DNA from: Opitutaceae bacterium
GTDB lineage: Bacteria > Verrucomicrobiota > Verrucomicrobiia > Opitutales > Opitutaceae
Direction: 5' to 3'
NCBI GenBank assembly: GCA_016715765.1
Contig: JADJZJ010000026.1
Location: forward strand, 1-64,000
Length of the DNA stretch: 64,000 bases
Every line of letters starts with the position of its first letter. Position 1 is the first letter of the stretch. The position numbers and the translations under genes are program-made. Below are positions 17,201 through 26,733 of the stretch, piece by piece. A model generated the notes under the pieces. That model ran no database searches. It worked only from the letters and a program-made list of their open reading frames with translations, and was not told the origin of the DNA.

Positions 17201-19171
17201 TCAGCGCAGGGGCAGCTCAAACAGCGTGCAGCTCAACGCAGGCACCGTGAGGGCCGAGGCCTTAGTTTCCGTGCGCACGATGTCCACCACGCGGGGCCGG
17301 CCAGGCGTGTTGTGCGCCTTGGGGTCGGGCCCGGTGATGTGCCAGCGCGTGGCCGTACCGACCGGCGTCAATCCCACGGGCGCGAGTTGCAGATCCACCG
17401 GCGCGGAAGTCGGATTGACGACGGCCACAGTGAGCGTGCGCCGGTCCTCGGACAGGGCCGCCACGACGTCGAGGTCGCCGTACGCCTCCGGGACCTGCAG
17501 CGGTATGCGGCCGAACCGGGCCCGGTAGAGCTGGAGCACGAGTCCGGTGGTTTCCATCTCGGCCGCGGTACGGCTCGTCTTGATCGCGCCGATGACATTC
17601 ACCGTCTGCGCGTAGTGCGCCATGTGGATGATGTCGCTTTGCCGGAAATACTCATGGAGCCCGGCCGCGGTGCCGAGGCCGTCGGACAACTCGTAAATGC
17701 AGCCGAGTTCGCCGAACACATACTCGCGGTGCCAGTAGTTCCACTCGTCCATGGCGATGGGGACGATCCGGCCGTTCAGGTTGGGCAGGCCGGCCTGCAG
17801 CTTGCGGTGTCCCTCGGCCTTGTTCCGGATGGCCGTGCGCAACAGGCCGACGTGGGCGGCGACATCCACACGATCCTCCGTCGTCCACGGCTTGCGGCCC
17901 TCGTAGAAATGCTCCGAGAGAAACGTCATGTGATCGGCGCATTGCTCGAGCATGATGTGCGAACAGGTCTTGCCCGACTTGGCCTGCTCGGGGTCGTGGT
18001 TCCGGTTCACCGTGGCGAGGTCGCCGACCGCGACGAGTGAGAGCGCGGGATCGACCGCCCGCATGGACTCGGCGAAGAGGTTATGCTTCAGCGTATAGTG
18101 CTGCATCTGCATGAAGCCGAGCTGCCACGGGCCGAACATCTCGTTGCCCACGCACCAGTACTTCACGGCGTAGGGCTGTGCATGGCCGTGCTTCACGCGC
18201 CAGCCGCCGCCGATGGTGTCGGCGCCGCGGTTGCAGTACTCGACCCACTGCGCGGCCGAGTAGGCGTCGCCGAATCCGGTGTTGGCTGCGATCATGGGTT
18301 CGGTGCCGATCTCGCGGCAGAAGGCGATGAACTCGTCCGTGCCGAAATCGTTGTGCTCCACGCCGGTCCAGGCCGGATTCTTGCGCGGCGGGCGGCGGTC
18401 ACGATCGCCGATGCCGTCGCGCCAGTCGTAGCCGCTCACGAAGTTGCCGCCCGGCCAGCGGTAGATGGTGCCGTTCAGCTGCTTCATCAGTTCCAGGGTA
18501 TCGCGGCGCAGGCCGTTGATGTGGTCGGAGGGCATCAGCGATGGCGGTCCGAGCAGCACGTCGCCACCGCTCACACGCAGCTCAAGCTTCGCGTGCCGCG
18601 CATTGCCGGCGGCCGGGGTGAGCGCATAGGCCTGCCTGACGTAGTCGTTGCCGCTGAAAGTCAGGGTGGTCGAAACGCGGTCGGCCGGGCCCTCACCCCA
18701 GACGAGAGCCACTTCGATCCTGGCCTGGCCGTCGAGCGGCTTGGCCCAGACGTAGCCGTCGTAGCGGAGTCCGGCCACCACGCCGAGGTCCATTTGACGG
18801 AGACCGGCGCCGGCATTCACCCGCGGCGAATGGCGGCCCACGAAGGCGCCCTCCTGCACCATGCTGACGGCGGACGGATCGCCGATGATCTGCCAGGGCG
18901 AGGCGCCCACGACCGGATATTCCGTGTCCGCGAGGTCACGGTAGGGCGCATAGTCGACCGTGATCGGGAAATAGAATTTACGGTCCTCCAGCATCTCGGC
19001 CCAAATGCCGCCGTAGATGCAGCGGCCGAGGTGCTCAATGAACTGTCCATAGATAAAGGGGCTGATCGGCGCGCCGGTCTTGGCGGCGTCGAGCGGCACG
19101 ATGACGGGCGTGGCGGTGGCAAGGGTAGAGGCCATGGTCAGGACAAGGGGCAGGATGAATGACGAGCGCAT
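17201..19171 (-). CDS. GH51 alpha-L-arabinofuranosidase, secreted
   Basis: A 656-residue enzyme that removes terminal arabinofuranose from arabinoxylan or arabinan side chains. A signal peptide spans residues 1-20 (SSFILPLVLTMASTLATA). The N-terminal part has the GH51 start ISPFIYGQFIEHLGRCIYGG. The TIM-barrel carries YRWPGGNFVSGYDWRDGIG (residues 237-255), the acid/base Glu344 in WCVGNEMFG and the nucleophile Glu476 in IAMDEWNYW. A C-terminal beta-sandwich (LTVAVVNPTSAPVDLQL) ends the protein. Length and order of domains fit extracellular or periplasmic GH51 enzymes. It stands alone on the minus strand. Confidence 0.95.
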   Translation of the reverse strand: MRSSFILPLVLTMASTLATATPVIVPLDAAKTGAPISPFIYGQFIEHLGRCIYGGIWAEMLEDRKFYFPITVDYAPYRDLADTEYPVVGASPWQIIGDPSAVSMVQEGAFVGRHSPRVNAGAGLRQMDLGVVAGLRYDGYVWAKPLDGQARIEVALVWGEGPADRVSTTLTFSGNDYVRQAYALTPAAGNARHAKLELRVSGGDVLLGPPSLMPSDHINGLRRDTLELMKQLNGTIYRWPGGNFVSGYDWRDGIGDRDRRPPRKNPAWTGVEHNDFGTDEFIAFCREIGTEPMIAANTGFGDAYSAAQWVEYCNRGADTIGGGWRVKHGHAQPYAVKYWCVGNEMFGPWQLGFMQMQHYTLKHNLFAESMRAVDPALSLVAVGDLATVNRNHDPEQAKSGKTCSHIMLEQCADHMTFLSEHFYEGRKPWTTEDRVDVAAHVGLLRTAIRNKAEGHRKLQAGLPNLNGRIVPIAMDEWNYWHREYVFGELGCIYELSDGLGTAAGLHEYFRQSDIIHMAHYAQTVNVIGAIKTSRTAAEMETTGLVLQLYRARFGRIPLQVPEAYGDLDVVAALSEDRRTLTVAVVNPTSAPVDLQLAPVGLTPVGTATRWHITGPDPKAHNTPGRPRVVDIVRTETKASALTVPALSCTLFELPLR

Positions 19172-19278
19172 GCTGAAATTCGGGGCGGAATACTGATTCT
19201 GCCTGCTTGGTGGGAGTAATCAACAAGAGCATGGTCGCACAGTCCGACCGCGATCATCGAATCCCAGTGCAGCCTTGG

Positions 19279-19430
19279 GTAGGAGCCTGCTTGCAGGCGA
19301 TGGGTTTGCCTTTCCGACCTGTAGAGCTGCACCTTGGCGCAGCCTGATGGCGCAGCGAAGCTCTACTGGCATGCGAGGCTGGACCAAGGTCCAGCCCTAC
19401 ATCGATCATCGCCTGCAAGCAGGCTCCTAC
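19279..19430. repeat. GTAG...CTAC composite inverted repeat
   Basis: Outer ends are GTAGGAGCCTGCTTGCAGGC and its complement; inside sits a second, different GTAG family (GTAGAGCTGCACCTTGGCGC ... GGACCAAGGTCCAGCCCTAC). The same outer and inner families recur in the same order at 22820-22960. It fills most of the 353-base gap between the divergent GH51 and PUCC-family genes. Confidence 0.8.
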
Positions 19431-19524
19431 CTTTCACGACAGACCCGCCATTACCCAGCGGACCCTTTCACCAAGAGGGACTGTTGTTGAGCAACCGGCG
19501 CAAATGCGATTGTCAGGGTGACGC

Positions 19525-20850
19525 ATGAGTCGCGCATTACCGGAGGCACCCGCACCCCTGACCTTTCTGCGGTTGGCGAATCACCTGCGCCTGGCGGCCT
19601 TTCCCATCGCCTACGGACTGAGCGGGGTGCTGATCGGCGGCACGCTCAACCGGGTAATGATCGCCGAGCTCAACGTGCCGGCCACGCTGGTGGCCCTGCT
19701 GTTCGCCATTCCGCTGCTGCTCTCGCCGCTGCGGCTCTGGTTCGGCCACCGCTCGGACGGCCATCCGCTTCTCGGTCGCCGGCGCGAACCTTACATGCTG
19801 CTGGGGGCGATGATCATCGGTGGCGGCGTGTATGCTGTCGCGTGGGTGACACGGCAGCACACGACCCATCTCCCGACCTTCGCCGCCGCCGGCGCAGGAG
19901 CGTTCCTCCTGTACGGCATCGGCCGCAATCTGGCGCACAACAGCTACCAGGCGCTGGTGGCGGAGAAATTCACCGGCAACCGGCGGGGCCGGGCGATGAC
20001 GCTTTACGAAGTGGCCACCCTGCTGGGCGCGGTGGCGGGAGCCGGCTTCATCGGCCGGGCGATGGAGCATTATGATCCGGCGCGGTTATCGCTGGTCGCC
20101 GGCGGCGTGGCGTTGGCCGTGGTGGTTTTGACGCTCGTGGCGGCACCGGGACAGGAAGCAGAACTCGCCGCCGTGGAGCGCGCGGACCGGGTGCGGGACA
20201 AGCCCTTTGCCTCGGTGTTGCAGGATTACGTGTTCGCCGATCCGCAGGTGCGCCGGCTCTTCGTGGTGGTGATCTGCACGTTCACCGGCACCTTGGCGCA
20301 GGATGTCCTGCTCGAGCCGTACGGTGCGCTGGTGCTGAAGCTGAGCGTCGGCCAGACCACGCGGCTCACGATGTTCTGGGGGCTGGGCGTCCTGGCGGCG
20401 ATGCTGCTCTCCGGCCTGCTGCTCCTGCGCTGGCTGGGGCCCCTGCGACTGATGCGGATCGGCCTGGTCCTGAGCATTCTGGTTTTCAGCGGCGTGGGCG
20501 TCGTCGGGCTGGCGGGCGCCCCGGAGGCGTTCCGGTGGATGGTCCTGGCACTCGGTTTCTGCGCCGGCCTCACCGGCGCGGGCATGCTTTCAAGCGTCGT
20601 TGAATTCACCACGCCCGAGCGTGCCGGACTGCTGATGGGCGTCTGGGGCATGGCCAACATGGTCGGCCACGCGGTAGGAAGCCTGATGGGCGGCGTGATC
20701 GTGGACATCATGCGCGTGGCCACGGGCAGCGCCTTGGCTGCCTACACGAGCCTGTTTGCCTGCGAAGTTGCCCTGTTGGTGCTGGCCCTGCTGCTCAGCC
20801 TGGGTCTCAGTCCGGTTAAAACACGGGCGCAATTGGAATTTGCCGGATAG
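19525..20850 (+). CDS. MFS transporter of the PUCC (BCH2) family
   Basis: A 441-residue integral membrane protein with about 12 hydrophobic segments. The N-terminal signature GGTLNRVMIAELNVPATLV followed by LLSPLRLWFGHRSD and GRRREPYMLLGAM is characteristic of the PUCC family, best known from proteins that assist light-harvesting complex and bacteriochlorophyll assembly. Such proteins also occur in non-phototrophs, where their substrate is unknown. No photosynthesis gene is nearby. The neighbours are an alcohol dehydrogenase and SDRs, so transport of a small metabolite is the simplest reading. The ATG at 19525 is preceded by CAGGGTG as a plausible ribosome binding site. Confidence 0.8.
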   Translation: MSRALPEAPAPLTFLRLANHLRLAAFPIAYGLSGVLIGGTLNRVMIAELNVPATLVALLFAIPLLLSPLRLWFGHRSDGHPLLGRRREPYMLLGAMIIGGGVYAVAWVTRQHTTHLPTFAAAGAGAFLLYGIGRNLAHNSYQALVAEKFTGNRRGRAMTLYEVATLLGAVAGAGFIGRAMEHYDPARLSLVAGGVALAVVVLTLVAAPGQEAELAAVERADRVRDKPFASVLQDYVFADPQVRRLFVVVICTFTGTLAQDVLLEPYGALVLKLSVGQTTRLTMFWGLGVLAAMLLSGLLLLRWLGPLRLMRIGLVLSILVFSGVGVVGLAGAPEAFRWMVLALGFCAGLTGAGMLSSVVEFTTPERAGLLMGVWGMANMVGHAVGSLMGGVIVDIMRVATGSALAAYTSLFACEVALLVLALLLSLGLSPVKTRAQLEFAG

Positions 20851-20932
20851 GACCATCACACCGCAAAGGTTCAGGTCATTAACCACAATAGCTTGCCGTA
20901 CTGTGCCCCGCCTCCCGGAATCCCGCTACCCC

Positions 20933-21976
20933 ATGAAAACCATGAAAGCCGCGGTCCTGCACAAGATAGACGACCTCCGCATCGAGGAAGTGCCTTGTCC
21001 CGAGCCCCGCGCTCCCGACGAGGTGGTGGTGCGGATCAAGTCGTGCGGCATCTGCGCCACCGACTACAAGGCGATCCGCGGCATCCGCCGGAACGTGAAA
21101 TTCCCCTTCATTCCCGGACACGAACCTGCCGGGGTTGTGACCGCGATCGGCGCCGGGGTGCTGCACTTCAAGGAAGGCGATGAAGTCATCTGCCAGCCCT
21201 CGGGCTATTGCGGCTATTGCGAGCATTGCCGCGTGGGCAACACGCACTACTGCGACACGGCCTTCACGACCGGCGGGGATGGACCGGAGGATGTCTGGGC
21301 CGGGGCCTTCGCCGAATACATGCGGACCAAGGAGCAGTGCCTCTTTCACAAGCCGGCGAACATCAGCTTCGACGCCGCGGCCCTGACGGAACCACTGAGC
21401 GGCGCGTGGAAGGGCGTCGTCCAATACAGCGAAATGAAGGTCGGCGACGACGTGGTCATCATCGGCGTCGGCAGCATCGGCCTGCTCTGCCTGATGGTGG
21501 CGCGCGCCGCCGGCGCGGGCCGGCTCATCGCCGTCGACAACAGCGCGCACGCCCGGGAGAACGCCCTGCGCTTCGGGGCGACGCATGCCGTGGACAACAG
21601 CGATGGCCAGGCGCGGGAACGGGTCTATGGCATTATCCCAGGAGGTCCGGATCTCGTGGTCGAGGCGGCCGGACCGATCGGCGCCGTGCGGCTGATGGTG
21701 GACCTGCGCCGCCGAGGCACAAAATGGAACCTTTTCGGCATCACGACCCATGAGAAATTCGAGCTCGACGGCGGCCTGACCCATTTTCTCGAGGGCCGGA
21801 TGGACGCGAGCTTTGGCACCACCCCGCTCGCGATGCAGAATGCGATCCGCCTGATGGAGCGGCAGCTGGTCGATCCGGGCCGGATCGTGACCCACCGGTT
21901 CAAACTTGAGGAAATGGACGCCGCCCTCGCCGTCATGGACGGCACCGTTCGCAACAAAGTGATCATCCACCCGTGA
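20933..21976 (+). CDS. Zinc-dependent alcohol/polyol dehydrogenase
   Basis: A 347-residue medium-chain dehydrogenase. Catalytic zinc ligands are Cys38 in SCGICATD and His63-Glu64 in PGHEPAG. The structural-zinc lobe is the YCGYCEHCRVGNTHYC segment. A Rossmann fold has IIGVGSIGLLCLMVARAAG. Similarity is to L-threonine/sorbitol-type dehydrogenases acting on sugar alcohols, though substrate cannot be read from sequence. It follows the PUCC-family gene by 82 bases and overlaps the next SDR gene (GTGA), so the latter two are coupled. MKAAVLHK at 20942 is an equally plausible start. Confidence 0.9.
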   Translation: MKTMKAAVLHKIDDLRIEEVPCPEPRAPDEVVVRIKSCGICATDYKAIRGIRRNVKFPFIPGHEPAGVVTAIGAGVLHFKEGDEVICQPSGYCGYCEHCRVGNTHYCDTAFTTGGDGPEDVWAGAFAEYMRTKEQCLFHKPANISFDAAALTEPLSGAWKGVVQYSEMKVGDDVVIIGVGSIGLLCLMVARAAGAGRLIAVDNSAHARENALRFGATHAVDNSDGQARERVYGIIPGGPDLVVEAAGPIGAVRLMVDLRRRGTKWNLFGITTHEKFELDGGLTHFLEGRMDASFGTTPLAMQNAIRLMERQLVDPGRIVTHRFKLEEMDAALAVMDGTVRNKVIIHP

Positions 21977-22788
21977 AACGCACCCTGCATCCCTCCGCCC
22001 GGAAGCGGAGACGCCCCGCCATCCCAACGCCACCCGTGATCTCCCCGGGTGAGTTCGCCGGCCAGGTTGCAGTCGTGACGGGCGGATCGGACGGGCTCGG
22101 ACGCCATCTGGTGCAGACGCTGGTGAACCTCGGGGCGGACGTGTTTTTCTGCGCCTCCACCCGCGCGAAAGGCGAGGCGGTCGCCCGCGCGCTGGGACGG
22201 CGGGCCCACTTCGTCCAGGCCGACCTGCGCGACAATGACGCGGCCCGCGCCTTTGTGCAGCAGGCCGCCGGGTTCAAGGGACGCATCGACTATCTCGTCA
22301 ACAACGCCGCCATCGATCCCCGCATCAGTTTCGAGCGGGCCACGGTGGAGGATTTCGACCGGTTGATGGCGGTCAATCTCCGGCCCTTATTTGTGGTAAC
22401 ACAGGCCGCGCTCCCGGCGCTGTTGCGCGGCACGGGGCGGGCGGTTGTGAACATCGCCACCACCAACTACCTGCTCGGGCTGGCGCCCTTCACCCTGTAC
22501 AATGCCAGCAAGGCCGGCGGCGTGGGCTTCACGCGTTCCCTGGCCCGCGAACTCGGGCCGCGCGGGATCCGCGTCAATGCGGTCTCACCCGGTTGGATCA
22601 TGACGAAAAAGCAGCGGCGCGAGCATGCGACCCCGCGGGATCGCGCGGAATTGCTCAAGGCGCAGGCCTTGAAATTCCTGCTGACCGAGGAACAGGTGAC
22701 GCCCCTCACCCTTTTCCTGCTCTCGCGCTGTGCGGGCGGCATCACGGGACAGAACATGGTCGTGGACGGCGGCAAGTTCATGCAGTGA
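21973..22788 (+). CDS. Short-chain dehydrogenase/reductase (SDR)
   Basis: A 271-residue SDR with a GTG start overlapping the stop of the alcohol dehydrogenase. It has the cofactor motif TGGSDGLGRHL near residue 37, NNAA near 110 and the catalytic YNASK near 177. A basic 25-residue N-terminal extension (SARKRRRPAIPTPP) precedes the core. It ends with the usual VVDGGKF. It probably oxidises or reduces a sugar-derived hydroxyl in the same pathway as the coupled dehydrogenase. Confidence 0.88.
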   Translation: MKRTLHPSARKRRRPAIPTPPVISPGEFAGQVAVVTGGSDGLGRHLVQTLVNLGADVFFCASTRAKGEAVARALGRRAHFVQADLRDNDAARAFVQQAAGFKGRIDYLVNNAAIDPRISFERATVEDFDRLMAVNLRPLFVVTQAALPALLRGTGRAVVNIATTNYLLGLAPFTLYNASKAGGVGFTRSLARELGPRGIRVNAVSPGWIMTKKQRREHATPRDRAELLKAQALKFLLTEEQVTPLTLFLLSRCAGGITGQNMVVDGGKFMQ

Positions 22789-22819
22789 GCATTATCGGTG
22801 CAGCTCAGGGGTATTTGAG

Positions 22820-22960
22820 GTAGGAGCCTGCTTGCAGGCGATGGGCACACTGTCCCGACCTGTAGGGCTGCACCTTGGTGCAGCCTGATAGCGCAACGAG
22901 GCCAATCGGCCCACGAGTCCAGCCCTACAATGCCCCCATCGCCTGCAAGCAGGCTCCTAC
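22820..22960. repeat. GTAG...CTAC composite inverted repeat
   Basis: Same outer arms (GTAGGAGCCTGCTTGCAGGC and complement) and same inner CTGCACCTTGGTGCAG family as at 19279-19430. It sits between two convergent SDR genes. Confidence 0.8.
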
Positions 22961-22968
22961 CCAAGCCT

Positions 22969-23735
22969 TCAGAAACCAATGCTCGCGCCGCCGTCCACCG
23001 TCAGGATGGTGCCGGTGACGAACTTTGCGGCCGGGGAGCAGAGGTAGGCCACGGCCCAGCCGATGTCGGCGGGCTCGCCCATGCGGCCGAGCGGGGTGCG
23101 GTTGAGGATCTTCTGCTTGCGGGGCTGGTCGTGCTCGAAAGCCTTGCGGGTCATCTCGGTTTCGATCCAGCCCGGGGCGACCGCATTGACGCGGATGTTG
23201 TATTCGCCGAGCTCGGCCGCGAGCGACCGCACCGCGCCGGAGAGCGCGGCCTTGGCGATCGAGTAGGCCGTGACCTTCGGCAGGCCGAAAATCGCCGCCA
23301 TCGAACTGGTGAAGACCACGCTGCCGCGGCCGCTTTCCCGCAGTTGGGGCAGCAGGGCGTGAGTCAGGGAATTCGCGCCGACGACATTGGTCTGCAGGAG
23401 CGAAAGCAGCTCGGCGTCGTTCGTCTCGGCAAAGGGCTTCTTGAGGTTGATGCCGGCATTGTTGAACAGGATGCCGATGGGGCCGTGCGTCTGGCGCCCA
23501 ATTCCGCCACGATGCGGGGGATGGACTTAAGGTCGCCGACGTCAAGCACCTGCGCGGACGCGGCCGGCCCGATGGCGGCCACGGCGGCGGCGAGTTCCTT
23601 CTCGCGCCGGCCGGCGACGATCACGCGGGCCCCGCAGGCGGCGAGGCATTTGGCGGCCGCAAGGCCGATGCCGGTGCCGCCGCCGGTGATGAGGGCGGTC
23701 TGACCGGTGAGGGAGAAGGGTGCGGGTGTGTGCAT
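22969..23735 (-). pseudogene. SDR-family oxidoreductase with one frameshift
   Basis: Starts MHTPAPFSLTGQTALITGGG at 23735 with the cofactor motif TGGGTGIGLA. The frame breaks near 23490, after IVAELGA. It resumes with GPIGILFNNAGINLKKPFAE, SSMAAIFGLPKVTAYSIAKA (catalytic YxxxK) and VDGGASIGF at the end. One missing base restores a normal 255-residue glucose/gluconate-dehydrogenase-like SDR, with every motif conserved. The break may therefore be an assembly error rather than a real mutation. Confidence 0.75.
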
Positions 23736-23786
23736 GGGGAAAATCCGGGGAACGCTGGACAGCGCTGATCAATATCCAATCCAATT

Positions 23787-23871
23787 TAACCGCAAAGAAC
23801 GCAAGGAACGCAAAGATCCCGGTCCTAAGCTTGGTTCTGATTCTTGCGCTCCTTGCGTTCTTTGCGGCTAA
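23787..23871. repeat. Inverted repeat of the CGCAAAGAACGCAAGG family
   Basis: Left arm TTAACCGCAAAGAACGCAAG and right arm CTTGCGTTCTTTGCGGCTAA flank about 40 bases. It is not of the GTAG type. It lies between two minus-strand genes. Confidence 0.7.
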
Positions 23872-23928
23872 AAATGGTTTGGCTTTCTGGATGAGCGCAG
23901 ATCAGCGAAGATAAGCGTTCCAAAATAT

Positions 23929-25005
23929 TCAGCCGTTCTGTTGCCGCACCGCCTGCAGCGCGGCGCGCATGTAGCCGAGGGCGAACGCCATGCCGGCGTG
24001 CCAGGGGGCGCTGCAGGTCATCTGCGGCGCGTGGTCGGGGATGAGCACGCCCTGGTAGCCGTTGCGGTGCAGGATCCGCACGATGCGGAGCATGTCGATG
24101 TCACCATCGTCCACGAAGGTCTCCTTGTAGGTGGGCACCTTGCCGCGGACATTGCGGAAATGCACGTAGGCGATGCGGCCCTGCCGGCTGTAACTGTCGG
24201 TATATTCGTACAGGTCGCCCTCGGTCATCTCCGCGAGCGAACCGAGGCAATACTCCAACTGGTTGGCGCGGCTCGGCGAGAGGTCGATGAGCTTCTGGTA
24301 GAGCTGCGGCTGGTAAACGAGCCGGGGTGTCGACCGGATCGTGGGCATCGGCGGATCGTCGGGATGCGCCGCGAGCGCCACGCCGCATTGCTCGGCCACG
24401 GGCAGCACGGCGTCGTGAAAATCCTTCAGGCGCCGCCAGAGCTGCTCCGGCGTGCAGGGCGGCATCGTGCCAGGCCCGAGCCGCTCGGTGAGGCGCATGT
24501 TCCAGACCATGCCCGATTGGATCGGATCATCCACCGGGCCATCCATGCCGACGGCCTCGGCGCCGCCGCGGGCAAAGTGTCCGCGCACCCGCCCCGCCAC
24601 GCCGGCGAGGCTGAAGTTGTAGCCGATGCAGGGGATGCCGGCCGCGCCCACGCGGCGGATGATAGTGCGAATGTTCTCCAAGTGCTCGGCCTTGCGCGGA
24701 CCATCGAGCAGCACGTCGGACCAGTGCGCCGGATCAAAATTCTCAATCGCGGCGATCTTGAGTCCGTGTTGACCGGCGCGGTGCACCACATCCCGCAGGT
24801 AGTCCTCCTCCCACAGTTTGGCGGGGTCGCCCGCCCGCCCCCACCCGGCCAGGTCGCCGGTCGGCTGGTCCTTGGCGGTGTTGGTGCCGCCCTGGTTGAA
24901 GTAATCCACCAGATGGATCACCAGCGCCTCGCAGCCGGCCTGCGCGGCGAACCGGAAATGCTCGTCGTTGAGTTGATGGCGGTAGAGGCCGAGGCCGAGT
25001 TTCAT
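23929..25005 (-). CDS. Mannonate dehydratase (UxuA-like) family protein
   Basis: A 358-residue TIM-barrel enzyme. Motifs of the UxuA family are present: ALAAHPDDPP near residue 220, YVHFRNVRG near 285, ETFVDDGDIDM near 300 and GVLIPDHAPQM near 325. The family dehydrates D-mannonate to 2-keto-3-deoxygluconate in hexuronate breakdown. GYNFSLAGVAG and the long insert suggest a divergent member that may use another aldonic acid. It begins at an ATG at 25005 and lies in a long minus-strand series of catabolic genes. Confidence 0.85.
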   Translation of the reverse strand: MKLGLGLYRHQLNDEHFRFAAQAGCEALVIHLVDYFNQGGTNTAKDQPTGDLAGWGRAGDPAKLWEEDYLRDVVHRAGQHGLKIAAIENFDPAHWSDVLLDGPRKAEHLENIRTIIRRVGAAGIPCIGYNFSLAGVAGRVRGHFARGGAEAVGMDGPVDDPIQSGMVWNMRLTERLGPGTMPPCTPEQLWRRLKDFHDAVLPVAEQCGVALAAHPDDPPMPTIRSTPRLVYQPQLYQKLIDLSPSRANQLEYCLGSLAEMTEGDLYEYTDSYSRQGRIAYVHFRNVRGKVPTYKETFVDDGDIDMLRIVRILHRNGYQGVLIPDHAPQMTCSAPWHAGMAFALGYMRAALQAVRQQNG

Positions 25006-25156
25006 GGGGGAGAGATGGCTTATTGGTTATTGCTTATGGCTTATGGTTCATGTCCAGACCCGGATTGCTTATGTGCCTTTTGTGCCTCTTGCGGCCATGC
25101 CTTGGTCCAAATCCGTGATATCCGTGCAATCCGTGGTTAAATCTTCGCCGGGTGAG

Positions 25157-26707
25157 TCACACTTTGCCGAGGTCGCGCAGGATTTCCTGCGCGGCGTTGT
25201 GGCCGGGGATGCCGCTGACCTCGCCGCCCGGGTGCTGGCCCGATCCGCCGAGATAGAGTCCCCGCACGGGAGTGCGATAGTTGGCCAGCTCGGGCAGCGG
25301 CCGGCCGCCGAGGATCTGCTCGGGCGTGTGTTGCAGGTGCCAGATGCAGCCGTCCGTCAGGCCCAGGCGGCTTTCCAAATCCTGGGGCGTGCGGAATTCG
25401 TAGTTGATGATTGAACGGCGGAAATTCGGGGCGAACCCGGTGATGTAATCGATGATGGACTCCGCGACCGCGCGCTTGCGTTCCGCCCAGGTGCCCTGCG
25501 CCAGTTTCGCCGGGGCCGGGTAGATATAGATGGAGGCGGTGTGATGCCCGGCCGGCGCGAGGGTCGGATCGAGCATGGAAGGGACGTTGAAGCTCAGCAT
25601 CGGCCGGCGCGGTGGCTGGCCCGCGGCGAGGTCGGCGTAGCACTCGCGCACGATGTCGCGGGTCATGTCGAGCTGCATGGAGCCGCGCGAAGGCTCGTCG
25701 GGATCGGCGCCATCCCAGGCCTTCCAGCGCGGCAGTTCGGAGACGGCGGCGAGGAGCTTGTAACAGCTCACGTGGCTGATGAGTCCGTCCACGCGGCGCC
25801 GGAGCTGGGGATCAACATCCTGATCGGTCAGCAGGCGCAGGAACGTCACCTTGGGATCCGCGCAGGAGAGCACGAGCCCGCAGCGCACCTCCGCCCCATC
25901 CTTGAAACGCAGACCGGTGGCCCTGCCCTGCTCCACCAGAATGCGTTCCACCGGGCGGTTATCCTCCAGTTCCACCCCGGCTTCGCGGGCGGCGGCCACG
26001 AGCAATTCCGCAAAGCGGCCCATGCCGCCGCGCACAAATCCAAACGGCCCGCGCTCGCCCGTGAGCGGATCGGGCGCATCCATGGCCCCGTAGGCCAGGG
26101 CGAAGGCGAGCGGATTTTCGATGACGGCGGAGGCCTCGGTGGCAAAGGCCTCGCGCAACCGCTCGGTGGGCAAAAAATGATCCTGCAACTCCCACAACCG
26201 CATGGTCGTGGCCAGCCGCAGGGTTTCCGCCGCGGGGGTGCCGGCGGCGCGGGCCTGCAGTTCGGCGAGCGTCGGCGGCGTGCGCAGCAGGTAGGGCCGC
26301 ACGAGCCCGACGAGCTCCTGTTTGAATTGGTTGTAGCGTTCCAGCCCGGTCAGTTCCGCCGGCGTGAGCTTGGAACGGCCCACGCGGTTGTTCGGCCGGT
26401 CCACGGCAATGTTGCCATGGTAGGTGCCGTCGGCGTGCAGGTAGAACGCCTCGTCGCGCGGCACCAGTTGCAGGCCGCGTTCCTTGAGCTGCAGATCCCG
26501 CACGATCACGGCCGGCACGGAATGCAGGAGGTGCGCGCCGGTGGAGAAAGTGTAGCCCGGCCACAGTTCCTCCTGGAGGGTCGCCCCGCCGAAGCCGGCG
26601 CGGCGCTCGTACACGCGGACCTTGAGGCCGGCCCGGGCGAGATAGGTGGCGGCGACGAGGCCGTTATGGCCGGCGCCGATGATGGCGAGGTCGATCTTTG
26701 GGGTCAT
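25157..26707 (-). CDS. FAD-dependent oxidoreductase, PYROXD2/CrtI-like
   Basis: A 516-residue flavoprotein. The dinucleotide-binding motif is at the very N-terminus (IIGAGHNGLVAATYLARAGL). A substrate region has GFVRGGMGRFAELLVAA, and the C-terminal FAD motif is LYLGGSGQHPGGEVSGIPG. This pattern matches the NAD(P)/FAD oxidoreductases related to PYROXD2 and phytoene desaturase. The substrate is unknown; no carotenoid gene lies nearby. I start it at MTPKIDLAIIG (26707), because longer starts read through a GTAG repeat. Confidence 0.85.
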   Translation of the reverse strand: MTPKIDLAIIGAGHNGLVAATYLARAGLKVRVYERRAGFGGATLQEELWPGYTFSTGAHLLHSVPAVIVRDLQLKERGLQLVPRDEAFYLHADGTYHGNIAVDRPNNRVGRSKLTPAELTGLERYNQFKQELVGLVRPYLLRTPPTLAELQARAAGTPAAETLRLATTMRLWELQDHFLPTERLREAFATEASAVIENPLAFALAYGAMDAPDPLTGERGPFGFVRGGMGRFAELLVAAAREAGVELEDNRPVERILVEQGRATGLRFKDGAEVRCGLVLSCADPKVTFLRLLTDQDVDPQLRRRVDGLISHVSCYKLLAAVSELPRWKAWDGADPDEPSRGSMQLDMTRDIVRECYADLAAGQPPRRPMLSFNVPSMLDPTLAPAGHHTASIYIYPAPAKLAQGTWAERKRAVAESIIDYITGFAPNFRRSIINYEFRTPQDLESRLGLTDGCIWHLQHTPEQILGGRPLPELANYRTPVRGLYLGGSGQHPGGEVSGIPGHNAAQEILRDLGKV

Positions 26708-26733
26708 GGTGTGGTTGGGGTGAAGTGCTTTGG

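Noticed and set aside
18083..19162. Long plus-strand open frame of about 360 codons
   Set aside because: It is antisense to the GH51 gene, is dominated by H, G, V, R and has no family features; high GC alone explains it.
19525..20850. PUCC family protein as evidence of phototrophy
   Set aside because: No pigment synthesis, reaction-centre or antenna gene is in the window, and PUCC proteins occur in non-phototrophs.
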